Positions 1-9,779 of a DNA stretch of 64,000 bases are shown here, piece by piece. Within the stretch, counting starts at the first letter, position 1; each line of letters begins with the position of its first letter. The position numbers and the translations under genes were made by a program. Under the pieces are notes generated by a model. That model made no database searches. It saw only the letters and a program-made list of their open reading frames with translations, and was not told the origin of the DNA. Source of the stretch: Halomonas ventosae (lineage in GTDB: Bacteria; Pseudomonadota; Gammaproteobacteria; Pseudomonadales; Halomonadaceae); contig NZ_SNZJ01000004.1 in NCBI RefSeq assembly GCF_004363555.1, positions 186,001 to 250,000 on the forward strand, given 5' to 3'.

Positions 1-966
1 GCCCATGTCCACCTCGTTGTAGGTGGTGAGCATGGCGGCGGTCTGCTGGGCCTGGACCAGGCGCTTGGCGATGGTCTGGCGCAGGCGGCTCATCGGCACG
101 CGCTTCTCGGGGCGCTCGCCCTCCACGGCCGGGGCCGCGGCGGCGGCCGCCTGGCCACCACCCGCCGGCTTGGCAGATTTCTTGGCAGAACCTTCCTTCA
201 CCGCACGCTGCACGTCCTCCTTGAGGATGCGCCCGCCCTTGCCGGTGCCTTCGATGGCATTGACGTCGAGGTCATGCTCGGCGACCAGCTTGCGCGCGGC
301 CGGGGCGAGGATCTTGTCGCCCACCTGCTCGTCGCTCGCGCCGTCGTCGGCGGAGGCCGGGGCCTTCTCCTCGCTGGGCGCGGCAGCAGCGCCGCCGGCG
401 CCTTCGCTGAAGGTCGCCAGCACCTGCTCGGAGGTGACCTGGCTACCCTCCTCGGCCTTGATCTCAGTGAGTGCCCCATCGGCCGGGGCGACGACCTCCA
501 GCACCACCTTGTCGGTCTCGATCTCGGCCAGCACCTCGTCGCGCTTGACCGCCTCACCGACCTGCTTGTTCCAGCTGGCCACGGTGCCTTCCTGGATCGA
601 CTCGGGGAAGGTCGGCGCCTTGACCTCGTGGGTCTTGCCGCTGGCCGCCGGCTTGGCCTCGGCGTCGTCCTTCTTCTCGGCCTTGGCATCGGCCTTCTCG
701 GCCGCCGGCTTGTCGCCGCCCTCGGCCTTGCCCTCGCCGATCCTGCCCAGCACCTGCTCGGACTCCACGGTGTCGCCCTCTTCCACCAGCACCTCGCTGA
801 GGGTGCCGGCCTCGGGGGCCACGACCTCGAGCACCACCTTGTCGGTCTCGATCTCGACGATCAGCTCGTCACGCTCGACGCTGTCGCCGGGCTTCTTGTG
901 CCAGGCCGCCACGCTGCCTTCGGCGACGGATTCCGGAAAGGTGGGTGCCTTGATATCGGTAGCCAT
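1..966 (-). CDS. sucB: 2-oxoglutarate dehydrogenase E2 (dihydrolipoyl succinyltransferase), 3'-truncated by window edge
   Basis: E2 core of the 2-oxoglutarate dehydrogenase complex, which carries succinyl groups from SucA to CoA on lipoyl-lysine in the cytoplasm. The 322 visible codons begin at ATG 966 and contain two lipoyl domains, each with the motif EIETDKVVLEV (lipoyl lysines at residues 43 and 153, exactly 110 residues apart). Alanine/lysine-rich linkers follow, then a peripheral-subunit-binding domain (about residues 215-255, KILAPAARKLVAEHDLD) and the start of the catalytic domain (VPMSRLRQTIAKRLV). The gene lies 41 bp downstream of sucA and is surely co-transcribed with it. Two lipoyl domains differ from the single domain of E. 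coli SucB; a pyruvate dehydrogenase E2 is less likely because of the sucA neighbour. The catalytic HxxxD motif lies outside the window. Confidence 0.95.
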   Translation of the reverse strand, partial: MATDIKAPTFPESVAEGSVAAWHKKPGDSVERDELIVEIETDKVVLEVVAPEAGTLSEVLVEEGDTVESEQVLGRIGEGKAEGGDKPAAEKADAKAEKKDDAEAKPAASGKTHEVKAPTFPESIQEGTVASWNKQVGEAVKRDEVLAEIETDKVVLEVVAPADGALTEIKAEEGSQVTSEQVLATFSEGAGGAAAAPSEEKAPASADDGASDEQVGDKILAPAARKLVAEHDLDVNAIEGTGKGGRILKEDVQRAVKEGSAKKSAKPAGGGQAAAAAAPAVEGERPEKRVPMSRLRQTIAKRLVQAQQTAAMLTTYNEVDMG

Positions 967-1007
967 GTCGTATCCCTTGTCTGTTCTCTCTCGTCCCGGT
1001 GGGCGCC

Positions 1008-3836
1008 TCAGAGGTTGAAGGCGTCTTCCACCAGCTGGCGCTGCTGTTCGGTATGCACGGACATGTAGCCCGCCGCGGGTGCCGCGGACGCCGGGCGACC
1101 GGCGAACTTGAGCTTGCCGCCCAGGCCGTCACGCAGCATGTCGGCCACGGCCCGCATGTGGTGCTGGCTCGAATACCAGGCGCCCTGGTTGAGCGGCTCC
1201 TCCTGGCACCACACCACGTCGGTGACGTTGGTGTAGTCCTTGATGGCCTCCAGCAGCTCCTCCTTGGGAAAGGGGTAGAGCTGCTCGATGCGCAGGATCG
1301 CCACGTCATCGCGGGCGTTCTCCTCGCGCCAGTTGGCCAGGTCATAGTAGACCTTGCCGGCGCAGAGGATGATGCGCTCGACCTTGCCGGCCTCGAGGTT
1401 GCCCTGGTCGGGGAGCACCATCTGGAAGCCGCCATGGGCCAGCTCCTCGAGGCTCGAGGTCGCCGACTTGTGGCGCAGCAGGCTCTTGGGCGTCATCACC
1501 ACCAAGGGCTTTCTCAGCGGGCGGATCACCTGGCGGCGCAGCAGGTGGAAGATCTGCGCCGGGGTGGTAGGCACGCAGACCTGCATGTTGTGCTCGGCAC
1601 ACAGCTGCAGGAAGCGCTCGAGACGCGCGGAGGAGTGCTCCGGGCCCTGCCCCTCATAGCCATGGGGCAGCAGCATGGTCAGGCCACACAGCCGCTCCCA
1701 CTTGGTCTCGCCGGAGGAGATGAACTGGTCGACCACCACCTGGGCGCCGTTGAAGAAGTCGCCGAACTGGGCTTCCCAGACGATCAGCGCATTGGGCATG
1801 GTCGTGGCGTAGCCGTACTCGAAGGCCAGCACCGCCTCTTCCGAGAGGAAGGAGTCATGGATGGTGAAGCGCGGCTGGCCGTCGGCCATGTGCTGCAGCG
1901 GCACGTAGGCGCTGCCGTCCTTCTGGTTGTGCACCACCGCATGGCGGTGGGAGAAGGTGCCGCGCCCCACGTCCTGGCCGGTGATGCGCACCGGGTGGCC
2001 CTGGTCGAGCAGGGTGGCGTAGGCCAGGGTCTCGGCGAAGCCCCAGTTGACCGCCAGGCCACCGGCCTGCATCTTGCGCCGGTCGTCGTAGATCTTGGCC
2101 ACCTGGCGCTGCACCTCGATCCCGTCGGGAATCTCGCACATCCTGCCGGCGAGACGCTGCAGGCGCTTCATCTCCACGGTGGTATCGGCATGGCCGGTCC
2201 ACTCGTGACCCAGATAGGGAGTCCAGTCGACGAACAGCGACTTGTTGGGCTTCTGCACCAGGGCGTTGGCCACGTGGTTGCCGGCCATCAGGTCGTCGCG
2301 GTACTTCTCCATCATCGCCTTGGCGTCGTCGTCGCTGAGCAGCCCCTCGCCGACCAGGCGCTCGATATAGCGAGCCCGCGATGACGGATGGTCCTTGATC
2401 TTGCTGTACATCATCGGCTGGGTGCCGGAGGGCTCGTCGGCCTCGTTGTGGCCGCGGCGGCGATAGCACACCAGGTCGATGACCACGTCGCGATTGAACT
2501 GCTGGCGATAGTCCAGCGCCACCTGGGTGGCATGCAGCACGGCATCGGGGTCGTCGCCGTTGACGTGGAAGATGGGCGCCTGGACCATCTTGGCGATGTC
2601 GGTGCAGTACTCGGTGGAGCGCGAGTCCAGGGGATGCGAGGTGGTGAAGCCCACCTGGTTGTTGATGACGATGTGCACCGTGCCGCCGGTCTTGTAGGCA
2701 CGGGTCTGGGACATCTGGAAGGTCTCCATGACCACGCCCTGGCCGGCGAAGGCCGCATCGCCGTGGACGTTGATCGGCAGCACCTTGTTGCCGACCGGGT
2801 CGTCGCGACGGTCCTGGCGGGCCCGCACCGAGCCCTCGACCACCGGGGCCACGATCTCCAGGTGGGAGGGGTTGAAGGACAGCGCCAGGTGCACCTCGCC
2901 GCCCGGCGTCATGACGTTGGAGCTGAAGCCCTGGTGGTACTTGACGTCGCCCGAGCCGCGCTCGATGACCTTCTTGCCGTCGAACTCGTCGATCAGGTCC
3001 GAGGGGTTCTTGCCGAGGATGTTGACCAGCAGGTTGAGGCGGCCGCGGTGGGCCATGCCGATCACCACTTCCTTGGTGCCATAGCCGCCGGCGCGCTGGA
3101 TCAGCTCGTCCATCATCGGGATGAAGGCTTCGCCGCCCTCGAGGCCGAAGCGCTTGGTGCCCGGGTACTTGGAGGCCAGGTAGCTCTCCAGGCCCTCGGC
3201 GGCCGTCAGCCGCTCCAGCACGTGATTGCGCACCTCGGGGCTGAACCTGGGCGCCGAGCGCACCGACTCGAAGCGCTGCTGCAGCCAGCGCTTCTCCTCG
3301 GTGTCGACGATATGCATGATCTCGCAGCCAATGGAGCGGCAGTAGGTCTGCTCCAGGGCGCTGACGATCTCTTTCAGCGGTGCCTTGTCCATGCCCAGGA
3401 AGAAGGAGCCGGTCTGGAACTCGGTGTCCAGGTCGGCCTTCGAGAGCTGATGGAAGGAGAGGTCGAGGTCGGGGACGGGAGTGGGGCTGCGCAGGCCAAG
3501 CGGGTCGATGTCGGCCTTCTGGTGCCCGCGGAAGCGGTAGGCGTTGATCAGCTGGAGAACCTTGACCTGCTTCTTGTTCTCGCCACTGTCGGCAACGGCC
3601 TGGGCAGTACGCCGGTGCTGGCCCAGCTGGTAGAACTGCTCGCGGATCGGCGAGAGCGGGACATCGTGACTGGCCCCGCCCTCGGGTCGCGGCAACTGGT
3701 CGAAGTACTGGCGCCATTCGTCGGGAACGGCGGAGGGATCATCGAGGTACTGTTCGTAGAGCGCTTCCACATAGTGGGCATTGCCGCCACTCACGTGGGA
3801 GGAGCGCCACATCAACTCCATTATGCCTTGTTGCAT
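1008..3836 (-). CDS. sucA: 2-oxoglutarate dehydrogenase E1 component
   Basis: Thiamine-diphosphate-dependent E1 of the 2-oxoglutarate dehydrogenase complex; it decarboxylates 2-oxoglutarate and succinylates the E2 lipoyl group. At 942 aa it matches the family length (E. coli 933). Visible features are the N-terminal E2-binding helix (MQQGIMELMWRSSHVSG), the VVIGMAHRGRLNLL motif, and the ThDP-binding segment with GDAAFAGQGVVMET and NNQVGFTTS. I chose ATG 3836 because MQQ...LMW aligns with the usual SucA N-terminus; an in-frame ATG at 3899 would add 21 unconserved residues. The ribosome site before 3836 is weak (AAGAG). It sits between sdhB and sucB in the classical sdhCDAB-sucAB order. Confidence 0.97.
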   Translation of the reverse strand: MQQGIMELMWRSSHVSGGNAHYVEALYEQYLDDPSAVPDEWRQYFDQLPRPEGGASHDVPLSPIREQFYQLGQHRRTAQAVADSGENKKQVKVLQLINAYRFRGHQKADIDPLGLRSPTPVPDLDLSFHQLSKADLDTEFQTGSFFLGMDKAPLKEIVSALEQTYCRSIGCEIMHIVDTEEKRWLQQRFESVRSAPRFSPEVRNHVLERLTAAEGLESYLASKYPGTKRFGLEGGEAFIPMMDELIQRAGGYGTKEVVIGMAHRGRLNLLVNILGKNPSDLIDEFDGKKVIERGSGDVKYHQGFSSNVMTPGGEVHLALSFNPSHLEIVAPVVEGSVRARQDRRDDPVGNKVLPINVHGDAAFAGQGVVMETFQMSQTRAYKTGGTVHIVINNQVGFTTSHPLDSRSTEYCTDIAKMVQAPIFHVNGDDPDAVLHATQVALDYRQQFNRDVVIDLVCYRRRGHNEADEPSGTQPMMYSKIKDHPSSRARYIERLVGEGLLSDDDAKAMMEKYRDDLMAGNHVANALVQKPNKSLFVDWTPYLGHEWTGHADTTVEMKRLQRLAGRMCEIPDGIEVQRQVAKIYDDRRKMQAGGLAVNWGFAETLAYATLLDQGHPVRITGQDVGRGTFSHRHAVVHNQKDGSAYVPLQHMADGQPRFTIHDSFLSEEAVLAFEYGYATTMPNALIVWEAQFGDFFNGAQVVVDQFISSGETKWERLCGLTMLLPHGYEGQGPEHSSARLERFLQLCAEHNMQVCVPTTPAQIFHLLRRQVIRPLRKPLVVMTPKSLLRHKSATSSLEELAHGGFQMVLPDQGNLEAGKVERIILCAGKVYYDLANWREENARDDVAILRIEQLYPFPKEELLEAIKDYTNVTDVVWCQEEPLNQGAWYSSQHHMRAVADMLRDGLGGKLKFAGRPASAAPAAGYMSVHTEQQRQLVEDAFNL

Positions 3837-3944
3837 CTCTTGGTCACCCTGCACTGATGGGGTGGTATCGGCGCCGACACGACTCGACCGCATCGACATC
3901 GGTGGTGCCCTGCCGGAGGAAGGGCATCCTGAATTCCATGGTCA

Positions 3945-3971
3945 AGAGCCGGTGCCCAGGGCACCGGCTCT
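3945..3971 (-). promoter_or_regulatory. Strong hairpin in the sdhB-sucA intergenic region
   Basis: A perfect 12-bp stem with a 3-nt loop (arms AGAGCCGGTGCC and GGCACCGGCTCT) lies in the 222-bp gap between sdhB and sucA. No T-run follows it on the minus strand, so it looks more like an mRNA-processing, stability or attenuation element than a full terminator. A shorter hairpin (GGCTGCG / CGCAGCC) lies at about 3997-4018. Confidence 0.5.
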
Positions 3972-4058
3972 ATGCATCATGCTCCGCACCGGACTCGGCT
4001 GCGACCTCTCGCCGCAGCCCGAGAGCGGTGGACATGATAACAAGCTGGACGCCACGAT

Positions 4059-4769
4059 TTAAGTGGCATTGGCCAGCAGCATCTCGCGGATCTTGCCGAT
4101 CGCCCGCGTCGGGTTGAGCCCCTTGGGGCAGACCGCCACGCAGTTCATGATCCCGCGGCAGCGGAACACCGAGAACGGGTCCTCGAGCTCGGCCAGGCGG
4201 TCCCGGGTGGCCGTGTCACGGGAGTCGGCGAGGAACCGGTAGGACTGCAGCAGGCCGGCCGGGCCGACGAACTTGTCCGGGTTCCACCAGAACGACGGGC
4301 AGGAGGTCGAGCAGCAGGCACACAGGATACACTCGTAGAGGCCGTCGAGCTTGTCGCGCTCCTCCGGCGACTGCAGGCGCTCGATGGCCGGCGCCGGCTC
4401 GTCGTTCTGCAGATAGGGCTGGATGCGCTCGTACTGCTGGTAGAACAGCCCCATGTCGACCACCAGGTCACGGATCACCGGCAGGCCCGGCAGCGGGCGC
4501 AGGGTCAGCTTGTTGCCCTTGACCACCTCGGAGAGCGGGGTGATGCAGGCCAGGCCGTTCTTGCCGTTCATGTTCATGCCATCGGACCCGCACACGCCCT
4601 CGCGGCAGCTGCGGCGATAGGCCAGGCCGTTGTCCTGCTCCTTGGCCAGGTGCAGGACGTCGAGCACCATCAGGTCGCGGCCCTGGGTGTCGACCTGGAA
4701 CTCCTGCATGTAGGGTGCGGAGTCGGTTTCCGGATTGTAGCGGTACAGGGATACCTGAAGCTTGGACAT
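4059..4769 (-). CDS. sdhB: Succinate dehydrogenase iron-sulfur subunit
   Basis: Iron-sulfur subunit of complex II that passes electrons from the SdhA flavin to quinone at the inner membrane. At 236 aa it has the normal length. The N-terminal plant-type ferredoxin domain carries the 2Fe-2S cysteines (SCREGVCGSDGMNMNG and GLAC). The C-terminal domain carries the 4Fe-4S and 3Fe-4S ligands (CILCACCSTSCPSFWWN and CRGIMNCVAVCPKGLNP). ATG 4769 is preceded by a good GGGGGAG ribosome site, and the gene starts 12 bp after the end of sdhA. Confidence 0.98.
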   Translation of the reverse strand: MSKLQVSLYRYNPETDSAPYMQEFQVDTQGRDLMVLDVLHLAKEQDNGLAYRRSCREGVCGSDGMNMNGKNGLACITPLSEVVKGNKLTLRPLPGLPVIRDLVVDMGLFYQQYERIQPYLQNDEPAPAIERLQSPEERDKLDGLYECILCACCSTSCPSFWWNPDKFVGPAGLLQSYRFLADSRDTATRDRLAELEDPFSVFRCRGIMNCVAVCPKGLNPTRAIGKIREMLLANAT

Positions 4770-4781
4770 CGTGACTCCCCC

Positions 4782-6554
4782 TTAGTAGGTGCGGACTTTC
4801 GGCTCGAACATGTCGACGGTCTTGGGTGCGAAGTTCACATCGCGCTTGCCCAGTCGCTTCTCGGCCGGGAAGTAGAGCGAGTGCTTCAGCCAGTTGACGT
4901 CGTCGCGGTCCGGGTAGTCGTAGCGGGAGTGGGCGCCGCGGCTCTCCTTGCGCTCCAGGGCCGCGATGGCGGTGGCCTCGGCCACTTCCATCAGGTTGTC
5001 CAGCTCCAGCGCCTCGACGCGCGCGGTGTTGAAGGTGTTGGACTTGTCCGGCAGGTAGGCGTTGGCGATCCGCTCGCGCAGTTCCTCGAGGCGCTTGACG
5101 CCCTCGACCATGTTCTTCTCCTCGCGGAACACGCCGAAGGAGGTCTGCATGATGTCCTGCAGCTCGCGCTTGAGCTCGGGCACGGTCTCGCCGCCCTCGG
5201 ACTCGTTCCAGCGCGTGATGCGCTTCATGGCGGATTCGACGTCGGACGCGGAGGCGTCGAGGTACTCGATGCCCTCGTTGAGCGCACCCTCGATGAACAT
5301 GCCGGCCGCACGGCCGAACACCACCAGGTCGAGCAGCGAGTTGCCGCCCAGGCGGTTGGCGCCGTGGACCGACACGCAGGCCGCTTCACCGCAGGCGAAC
5401 AGGCCGTTGACGATCTGGTCGTTGCCGTCGGCGTCCTGCATGATCGCCTGGCCGTGCACGTTGGTCGGAATCCCGCCCATCATGTAGTGGCAGGTCGGGA
5501 CGACCGGGATCGGCTCCTTGGCCGGATCCACGTGGGCGAAGGTCTTGGAGAGCTCGACGATGCCGGGCAGGCGCTTGCCGAGAACTTCCTCGCCCAGGTG
5601 ATCCAGCTTGAGGAACACATGGTCGCCCTTCTCGCCGCAGCCGCGGCCCTCGAGGATCTCCATGACCATGGAGCGCGCGACCACGTCGCGGCCGGCCAGG
5701 TCCTTGGCATTGGGGGCATAGCGCTCCATGAAGCGCTCGCCGTCCTTGTTGATCAGGTAGCCACCCTCGCCGCGGCAGCCCTCGGTCACCAGGGTGCCCG
5801 CGCCGTAGATGCCGGTGGGGTGGAACTGCCACATCTCCATGTCCTGCATCGGGAAGCCGGCGCGCAGCGCCATGCCGATGCCGTCACCGGTGTTGATCAG
5901 GGCATTGGTGGTGGAGGCGAAGATGCGGCCCGCGCCGCCGGTGGCCATGACCGTGGCCTTGGACTTCACGTGCACCACTTCGCCGGTCTCGATGTCCATG
6001 GCGATGCAGCCCACCACGTCGCCGTTGGCGTTCTTGACCAGGTCGACGGCATACCACTCGTTGAGGAAGGTGGTGTTGTTCTTCAGGTTGTTCTGATAGA
6101 GCGTGTGCAGCAGGGCGTGGCCGGTACGGTCGGCGGCGGCACAGGTCCGCGCCGCCTGGCCGCCCTTGCCGAAGTCCTTGGACTGACCGCCGAACGGGCG
6201 CTGGTAGATGCGGCCGTTGTCGAAGCGGGAGAACGGCAGGCCCATGTGCTCGAGCTCGAACACCGCCTTGGGGCCCTCGGAGCACATGTACTCGGAGGCG
6301 TCCTGGTCGGCGATGTAGTCGCCGCCCTTGACGGTGTCGTACATGTGCCAGCGCCAGTCGTCGTTGGGGTCCGCGGAGGCGATGGCGCAGGTGATGCCGC
6401 CCTGGGCGGAGACGGTGTGCGAACGGGTCGGGAAGACCTTGGACAGCACGGCGGTCTTCTTGCCGGACTTGGCCAGTTCCAGGGCGGCCCGCAGGCCGGC
6501 ACCGCCACCGCCGATGATGATGGCGTCAAAAGACAGGCTACGCATGGTGGACAT
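4782..6554 (-). CDS. sdhA: Succinate dehydrogenase flavoprotein subunit
   Basis: Catalytic subunit of complex II, oxidising succinate to fumarate. At 590 aa it matches E. coli SdhA (588). The Rossmann motif [10 protein letters not shown] lies at residues 14-24, and the histidine expected to bind FAD covalently is H46 in [10 protein letters not shown]. The succinate-site segments [10 protein letters not shown] and [12 protein letters not shown] and the C-terminal KHSLYF region are present. ATG 6554 has a GGAG ribosome site 8 nt upstream. The gap to sdhD is only 3 bp, consistent with one transcript. Confidence 0.98.
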   Translation of the reverse strand: MSTMRSLSFDAIIIGGGGAGLRAALELAKSGKKTAVLSKVFPTRSHTVSAQGGITCAIASADPNDDWRWHMYDTVKGGDYIADQDASEYMCSEGPKAVFELEHMGLPFSRFDNGRIYQRPFGGQSKDFGKGGQAARTCAAADRTGHALLHTLYQNNLKNNTTFLNEWYAVDLVKNANGDVVGCIAMDIETGEVVHVKSKATVMATGGAGRIFASTTNALINTGDGIGMALRAGFPMQDMEMWQFHPTGIYGAGTLVTEGCRGEGGYLINKDGERFMERYAPNAKDLAGRDVVARSMVMEILEGRGCGEKGDHVFLKLDHLGEEVLGKRLPGIVELSKTFAHVDPAKEPIPVVPTCHYMMGGIPTNVHGQAIMQDADGNDQIVNGLFACGEAACVSVHGANRLGGNSLLDLVVFGRAAGMFIEGALNEGIEYLDASASDVESAMKRITRWNESEGGETVPELKRELQDIMQTSFGVFREEKNMVEGVKRLEELRERIANAYLPDKSNTFNTARVEALELDNLMEVAEATAIAALERKESRGAHSRYDYPDRDDVNWLKHSLYFPAEKRLGKRDVNFAPKTVDMFEPKVRTY

Positions 6555-6557
6555 GAA

Positions 6558-6905
6558 TCAGGCTCCCCACAGAACGGTGATGCCCCAGACCAGGAACACG
6601 AAGATGGCCAGGATGATGATGAGCTGGACGGCGACGCGAACGCCGGTCGACTTGAGGTAGTCGGTGGTCACGGTCCACAGGCCGACCCAGGCGTGGGCCG
6701 CCAGGGAGATGAAGGCCAGCAGCGAGAAGATGCGCATCCAGGTCGCGGAGAAGAGGCCGCTCCAGGCCGCGTAGTCCAGGCCGGGGCTGAGCAGCAGGAA
6801 GCCGACGATGAAGAGAGTGTAGAGCGCCAGGATGACGGCGGAAACGCGCTGGAGCAGCCAGTCGGAGAGACCGCTGCGCCCGAGATTCGTGATGTTGGTT
6901 ACCAT
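6558..6905 (-). CDS. sdhD: Succinate dehydrogenase membrane anchor subunit D
   Basis: Small membrane anchor of complex II, contributing to haem b and quinone binding. The 115-aa protein has three predicted membrane helices (about residues 15-40, 50-73 and 84-112). The conserved DWLLQRVSAVILALY start and the haem-ligand-type histidine in SLAAHAWVGLWTVTTDYLK match the family. It overlaps the end of sdhC by 7 bp, which suggests translational coupling. Confidence 0.95.
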   Translation of the reverse strand: MVTNITNLGRSGLSDWLLQRVSAVILALYTLFIVGFLLLSPGLDYAAWSGLFSATWMRIFSLLAFISLAAHAWVGLWTVTTDYLKSTGVRVAVQLIIILAIFVFLVWGITVLWGA

Positions 6906-7276
6906 ACCCAGACTCCAGCCAGAATGATCAGGACCACGCTCACCACCACGGTGATCTGCGCCTTCTTGACGCCCCCCTCGAGGGTCACGCCGATATCCAT
7001 GTCCATCAGCAGGTGCTTGATGCCGGCCACGAAATGGAAGGCCAGGGCCGACAGCAGCCCCCAGGCGATCAGCTTGGCCAGAAAGTTGTGGGCCAGGGCG
7101 TCACTCACGGCGGCGAAACCGGCCGGCGAGGAGAGCGACGTGTCGAGCGCCCAGAAGGCGAAGATCAGGCCGATGAAGAGGATGACGCCGGTGATGCGGT
7201 GAGCGATCGACGTCAGGGCGGGAAGGGGGAACTGTATCGTGGACAGATCCAGATTTACGGGTCGTTTGCTATTCAC
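6899..7276 (-). CDS. sdhC: Succinate dehydrogenase cytochrome b556 subunit
   Basis: Cytochrome b subunit of complex II. I chose the GTG at 7276 because NSKRPVNLDLSTIQFPLPAL aligns with the E. coli SdhC N-terminus (RPVNLDLQTIRFP), giving 125 aa against the usual 129; upstream in-frame codons read as unconserved sequence. SIAHRITGV carries the quinone-site serine and arginine, and ALAFHFVAGIKHLLMD carries the haem histidine. Three hydrophobic helices are visible. It is the first gene of the sdh-suc operon and divergent from gltA. Confidence 0.93.
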   Translation of the reverse strand: MNSKRPVNLDLSTIQFPLPALTSIAHRITGVILFIGLIFAFWALDTSLSSPAGFAAVSDALAHNFLAKLIAWGLLSALAFHFVAGIKHLLMDMDIGVTLEGGVKKAQITVVVSVVLIILAGVWVW

Positions 7277-7721
7277 GGCTCTACACACTCTCTTGGCCCG
7301 CTGTTCGGTCGTCGGACAAGGCCCGAGCGGGCGGTGGTTTCGGGAAGGGACACGATCGTGGCCGAGTTGGACACGACCACCGGTTCCTGCCAGTCGCGCG
7401 CTGAGATTATAGGGACATCGCCCTGTCATGACAAATGGACACAGAGCGTACTCGACCATGGTGGAAGGCCGATTTCTCGGCGCTGGCGGCGTCTACCCGG
7501 GCCTTCGGAGGCCTTGACCGGGCCCGTGGCGCACCGCCATGGTGCGGGGCACCATTTCCTTTACAATAACTATCCATTTAACAGGCTAATGTACAATACT
7601 GAGAGCGCAATGGTGGAATTGACAATCGCTGGGACGCTTCTATAGTGGGCGAACCTTTTCGCCGGCACCATCAGCGGAATAACGACTTATCGTCCCACCA
7701 TGAACTCGAGAGGAGGCCAGC
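7277..7721. promoter_or_regulatory. Divergent sdhC/gltA control region (445 bp, no gene)
   Basis: This gap between sdhC and gltA must carry both promoters. For gltA there is a sigma-70-type promoter, TTGACA at 7619-7624 and TATAGT at 7641-7646 with a 16-bp spacer, which predicts a start near 7653 and a leader of about 70 nt. The AT-rich stretch 7558-7600 is the likeliest site for the sdh promoter, but I cannot fix its boxes with confidence. Confidence 0.65.
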
Positions 7722-9008
<1,287 letters not shown>

Positions 9009-9042
9009 GCTGTCACGGCGGCGCACCCCGCCGGCACCACCA

Positions 9043-9068
9043 GGAAGGCCGCCCACGGGCGGCCTTCC
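9043..9068 (+). terminator. Hairpin terminator of gltA
   Basis: An 11-bp GC-rich stem (GGAAGGCCGCC / GGCGGCCTTCC) with a CACG loop lies 34 bp after the gltA stop. There is no clear T-tract, so termination may be imperfect. Confidence 0.65.
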
Positions 9069-9546
9069 GCGTTGGGGGCCACGGAGGCCGCCCGGCGGCC
9101 CCTTGGCGGCCCATCAGTGAATTAGTACCGAAGCACTAGAATCGCCCTCTATTCAGGTTGACTTTATTACGGAAACGCCCTCCCGTCCGGCGCCAACCGT
9201 TTTCCACACATTCTGTGGATAAACCTGTTCAAAACCTCTCGAAAAGGTCGCAGAATCGCCATGAGAAGCGGGGCCGGCTCAGATTGGTCAATTTTTGACC
9301 TATATTAAGTTACTGAAATTAAAGGAATAAATTGGGAGGCCAGCAACCATGCGGGTTCGGGGCGAGACTGTGCACAGGTCGACCCGAGAGGTGGGGGAAA
9401 GTGGACAAGTCAAGGGGATTGTCAAGCCGATATCGCCCCGGATACCAGGGTCGCAGTAGCGGGCCATGCGGACGATACGAAGCGCCAGGCAAGCGAACTG
9501 GCCGGCTGATAATGAAAAAGCATGAGGAAGGTAGAGCGGTAGAAGG
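9069..9546. other. Gene-poor 478-bp stretch with DnaA-box-like words and an AT-rich segment
   Basis: No convincing conserved gene is present. It holds a perfect DnaA-box word TGTGGATAA (9214-9222) facing a one-mismatch box TTTTCCACA (9200-9208), and a 15-bp palindrome GGTCAATTTTTGACC (9286-9300). An AT-rich run follows at 9280-9333, with a possible tiny ORF after it. It also receives the 3' end of the gltX-tRNA transcript from the minus strand. A replication or DnaA-regulatory role is only a possibility. Confidence 0.45.
9349..9459 (+). CDS. Possible 36-aa small ORF, unknown
   Basis: ATG 9349 is preceded by GGGAGG at 9334-9339, a good ribosome-site position, and opens a 36-codon frame beginning MRVRGETVHRSTREVGE. 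Upstream lie an AT-rich segment and the TTGACC half of a palindrome that could act as a -35 box. The peptide is polar and basic with no recognisable motif. It may be chance. Confidence 0.2.
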   Translation: MRVRGETVHRSTREVGESGQVKGIVKPISPRIPGSQ

Positions 9547-9622
9547 TGGCGTCCCATAGGGGGTTCGAACCCCTGTTACCGCCGTGAAAGGGCGGTGTCC
9601 TGGACCACTAGACGAATGGGAC
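9547..9622 (-). tRNA. tRNA-Glu (anticodon TTC)
   Basis: The 76-nt cloverleaf on the minus strand begins GTCCCATTCGTCTAGTGG and has anticodon TTC in the loop CTTTCA. It has the T-loop GGTTCGAACCC, a 7-bp acceptor stem GTCCCAT/ATGGGAC and an encoded CCA end. It lies 23 nt downstream of tRNA-Ala. Confidence 0.97.
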
Positions 9623-9645
9623 GCAGCATCCTCGAGGCGAGATGG

Positions 9646-9721
9646 TGGTGGAGCCTAGCGGGATCGAACCGCTGACCTCGACACTGCCAGTGTCGCGCTC
9701 TCCCAGCTGAGCTAAGGCCCC
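9646..9721 (-). tRNA. tRNA-Ala (anticodon GGC)
   Basis: The 76-nt cloverleaf on the minus strand has D-arm TTAGCTCAGCTGGGAGAGC, anticodon GGC in CTGGCAG, and T-loop GGTTCGATCCC. The acceptor stem contains the G3:U70 pair that identifies alanine tRNAs, and CCA is encoded. It is 58 bp downstream of gltX and may share its transcript. Confidence 0.97.
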
Positions 9722-9779
9722 GTATCTCTTGAGGACGGGGCGTATGTTACTGATAAGCCCCGCCTTCGTCAACAGGAAA

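Noticed and set aside
1855-3717. 620-codon minus-strand frame inside sucA
   Set aside because: It is an out-of-frame shadow with Arg/Pro/Gly-rich sequence and no conserved motif; sucA occupies the true frame.
4650-7202. Plus-strand open frame of 850 codons opposite sdhAB/sdhD
   Set aside because: Its product is a low-complexity His/Gly/Val/Leu-rich sequence typical of the antisense of GC-rich genes; the minus strand carries the conserved sdh genes.
9200-9333. Chromosomal origin oriC
   Set aside because: Only two DnaA boxes are seen and the usual neighbours (dnaA, gidA, rpmH, parAB) are missing; kept only as a weak finding.
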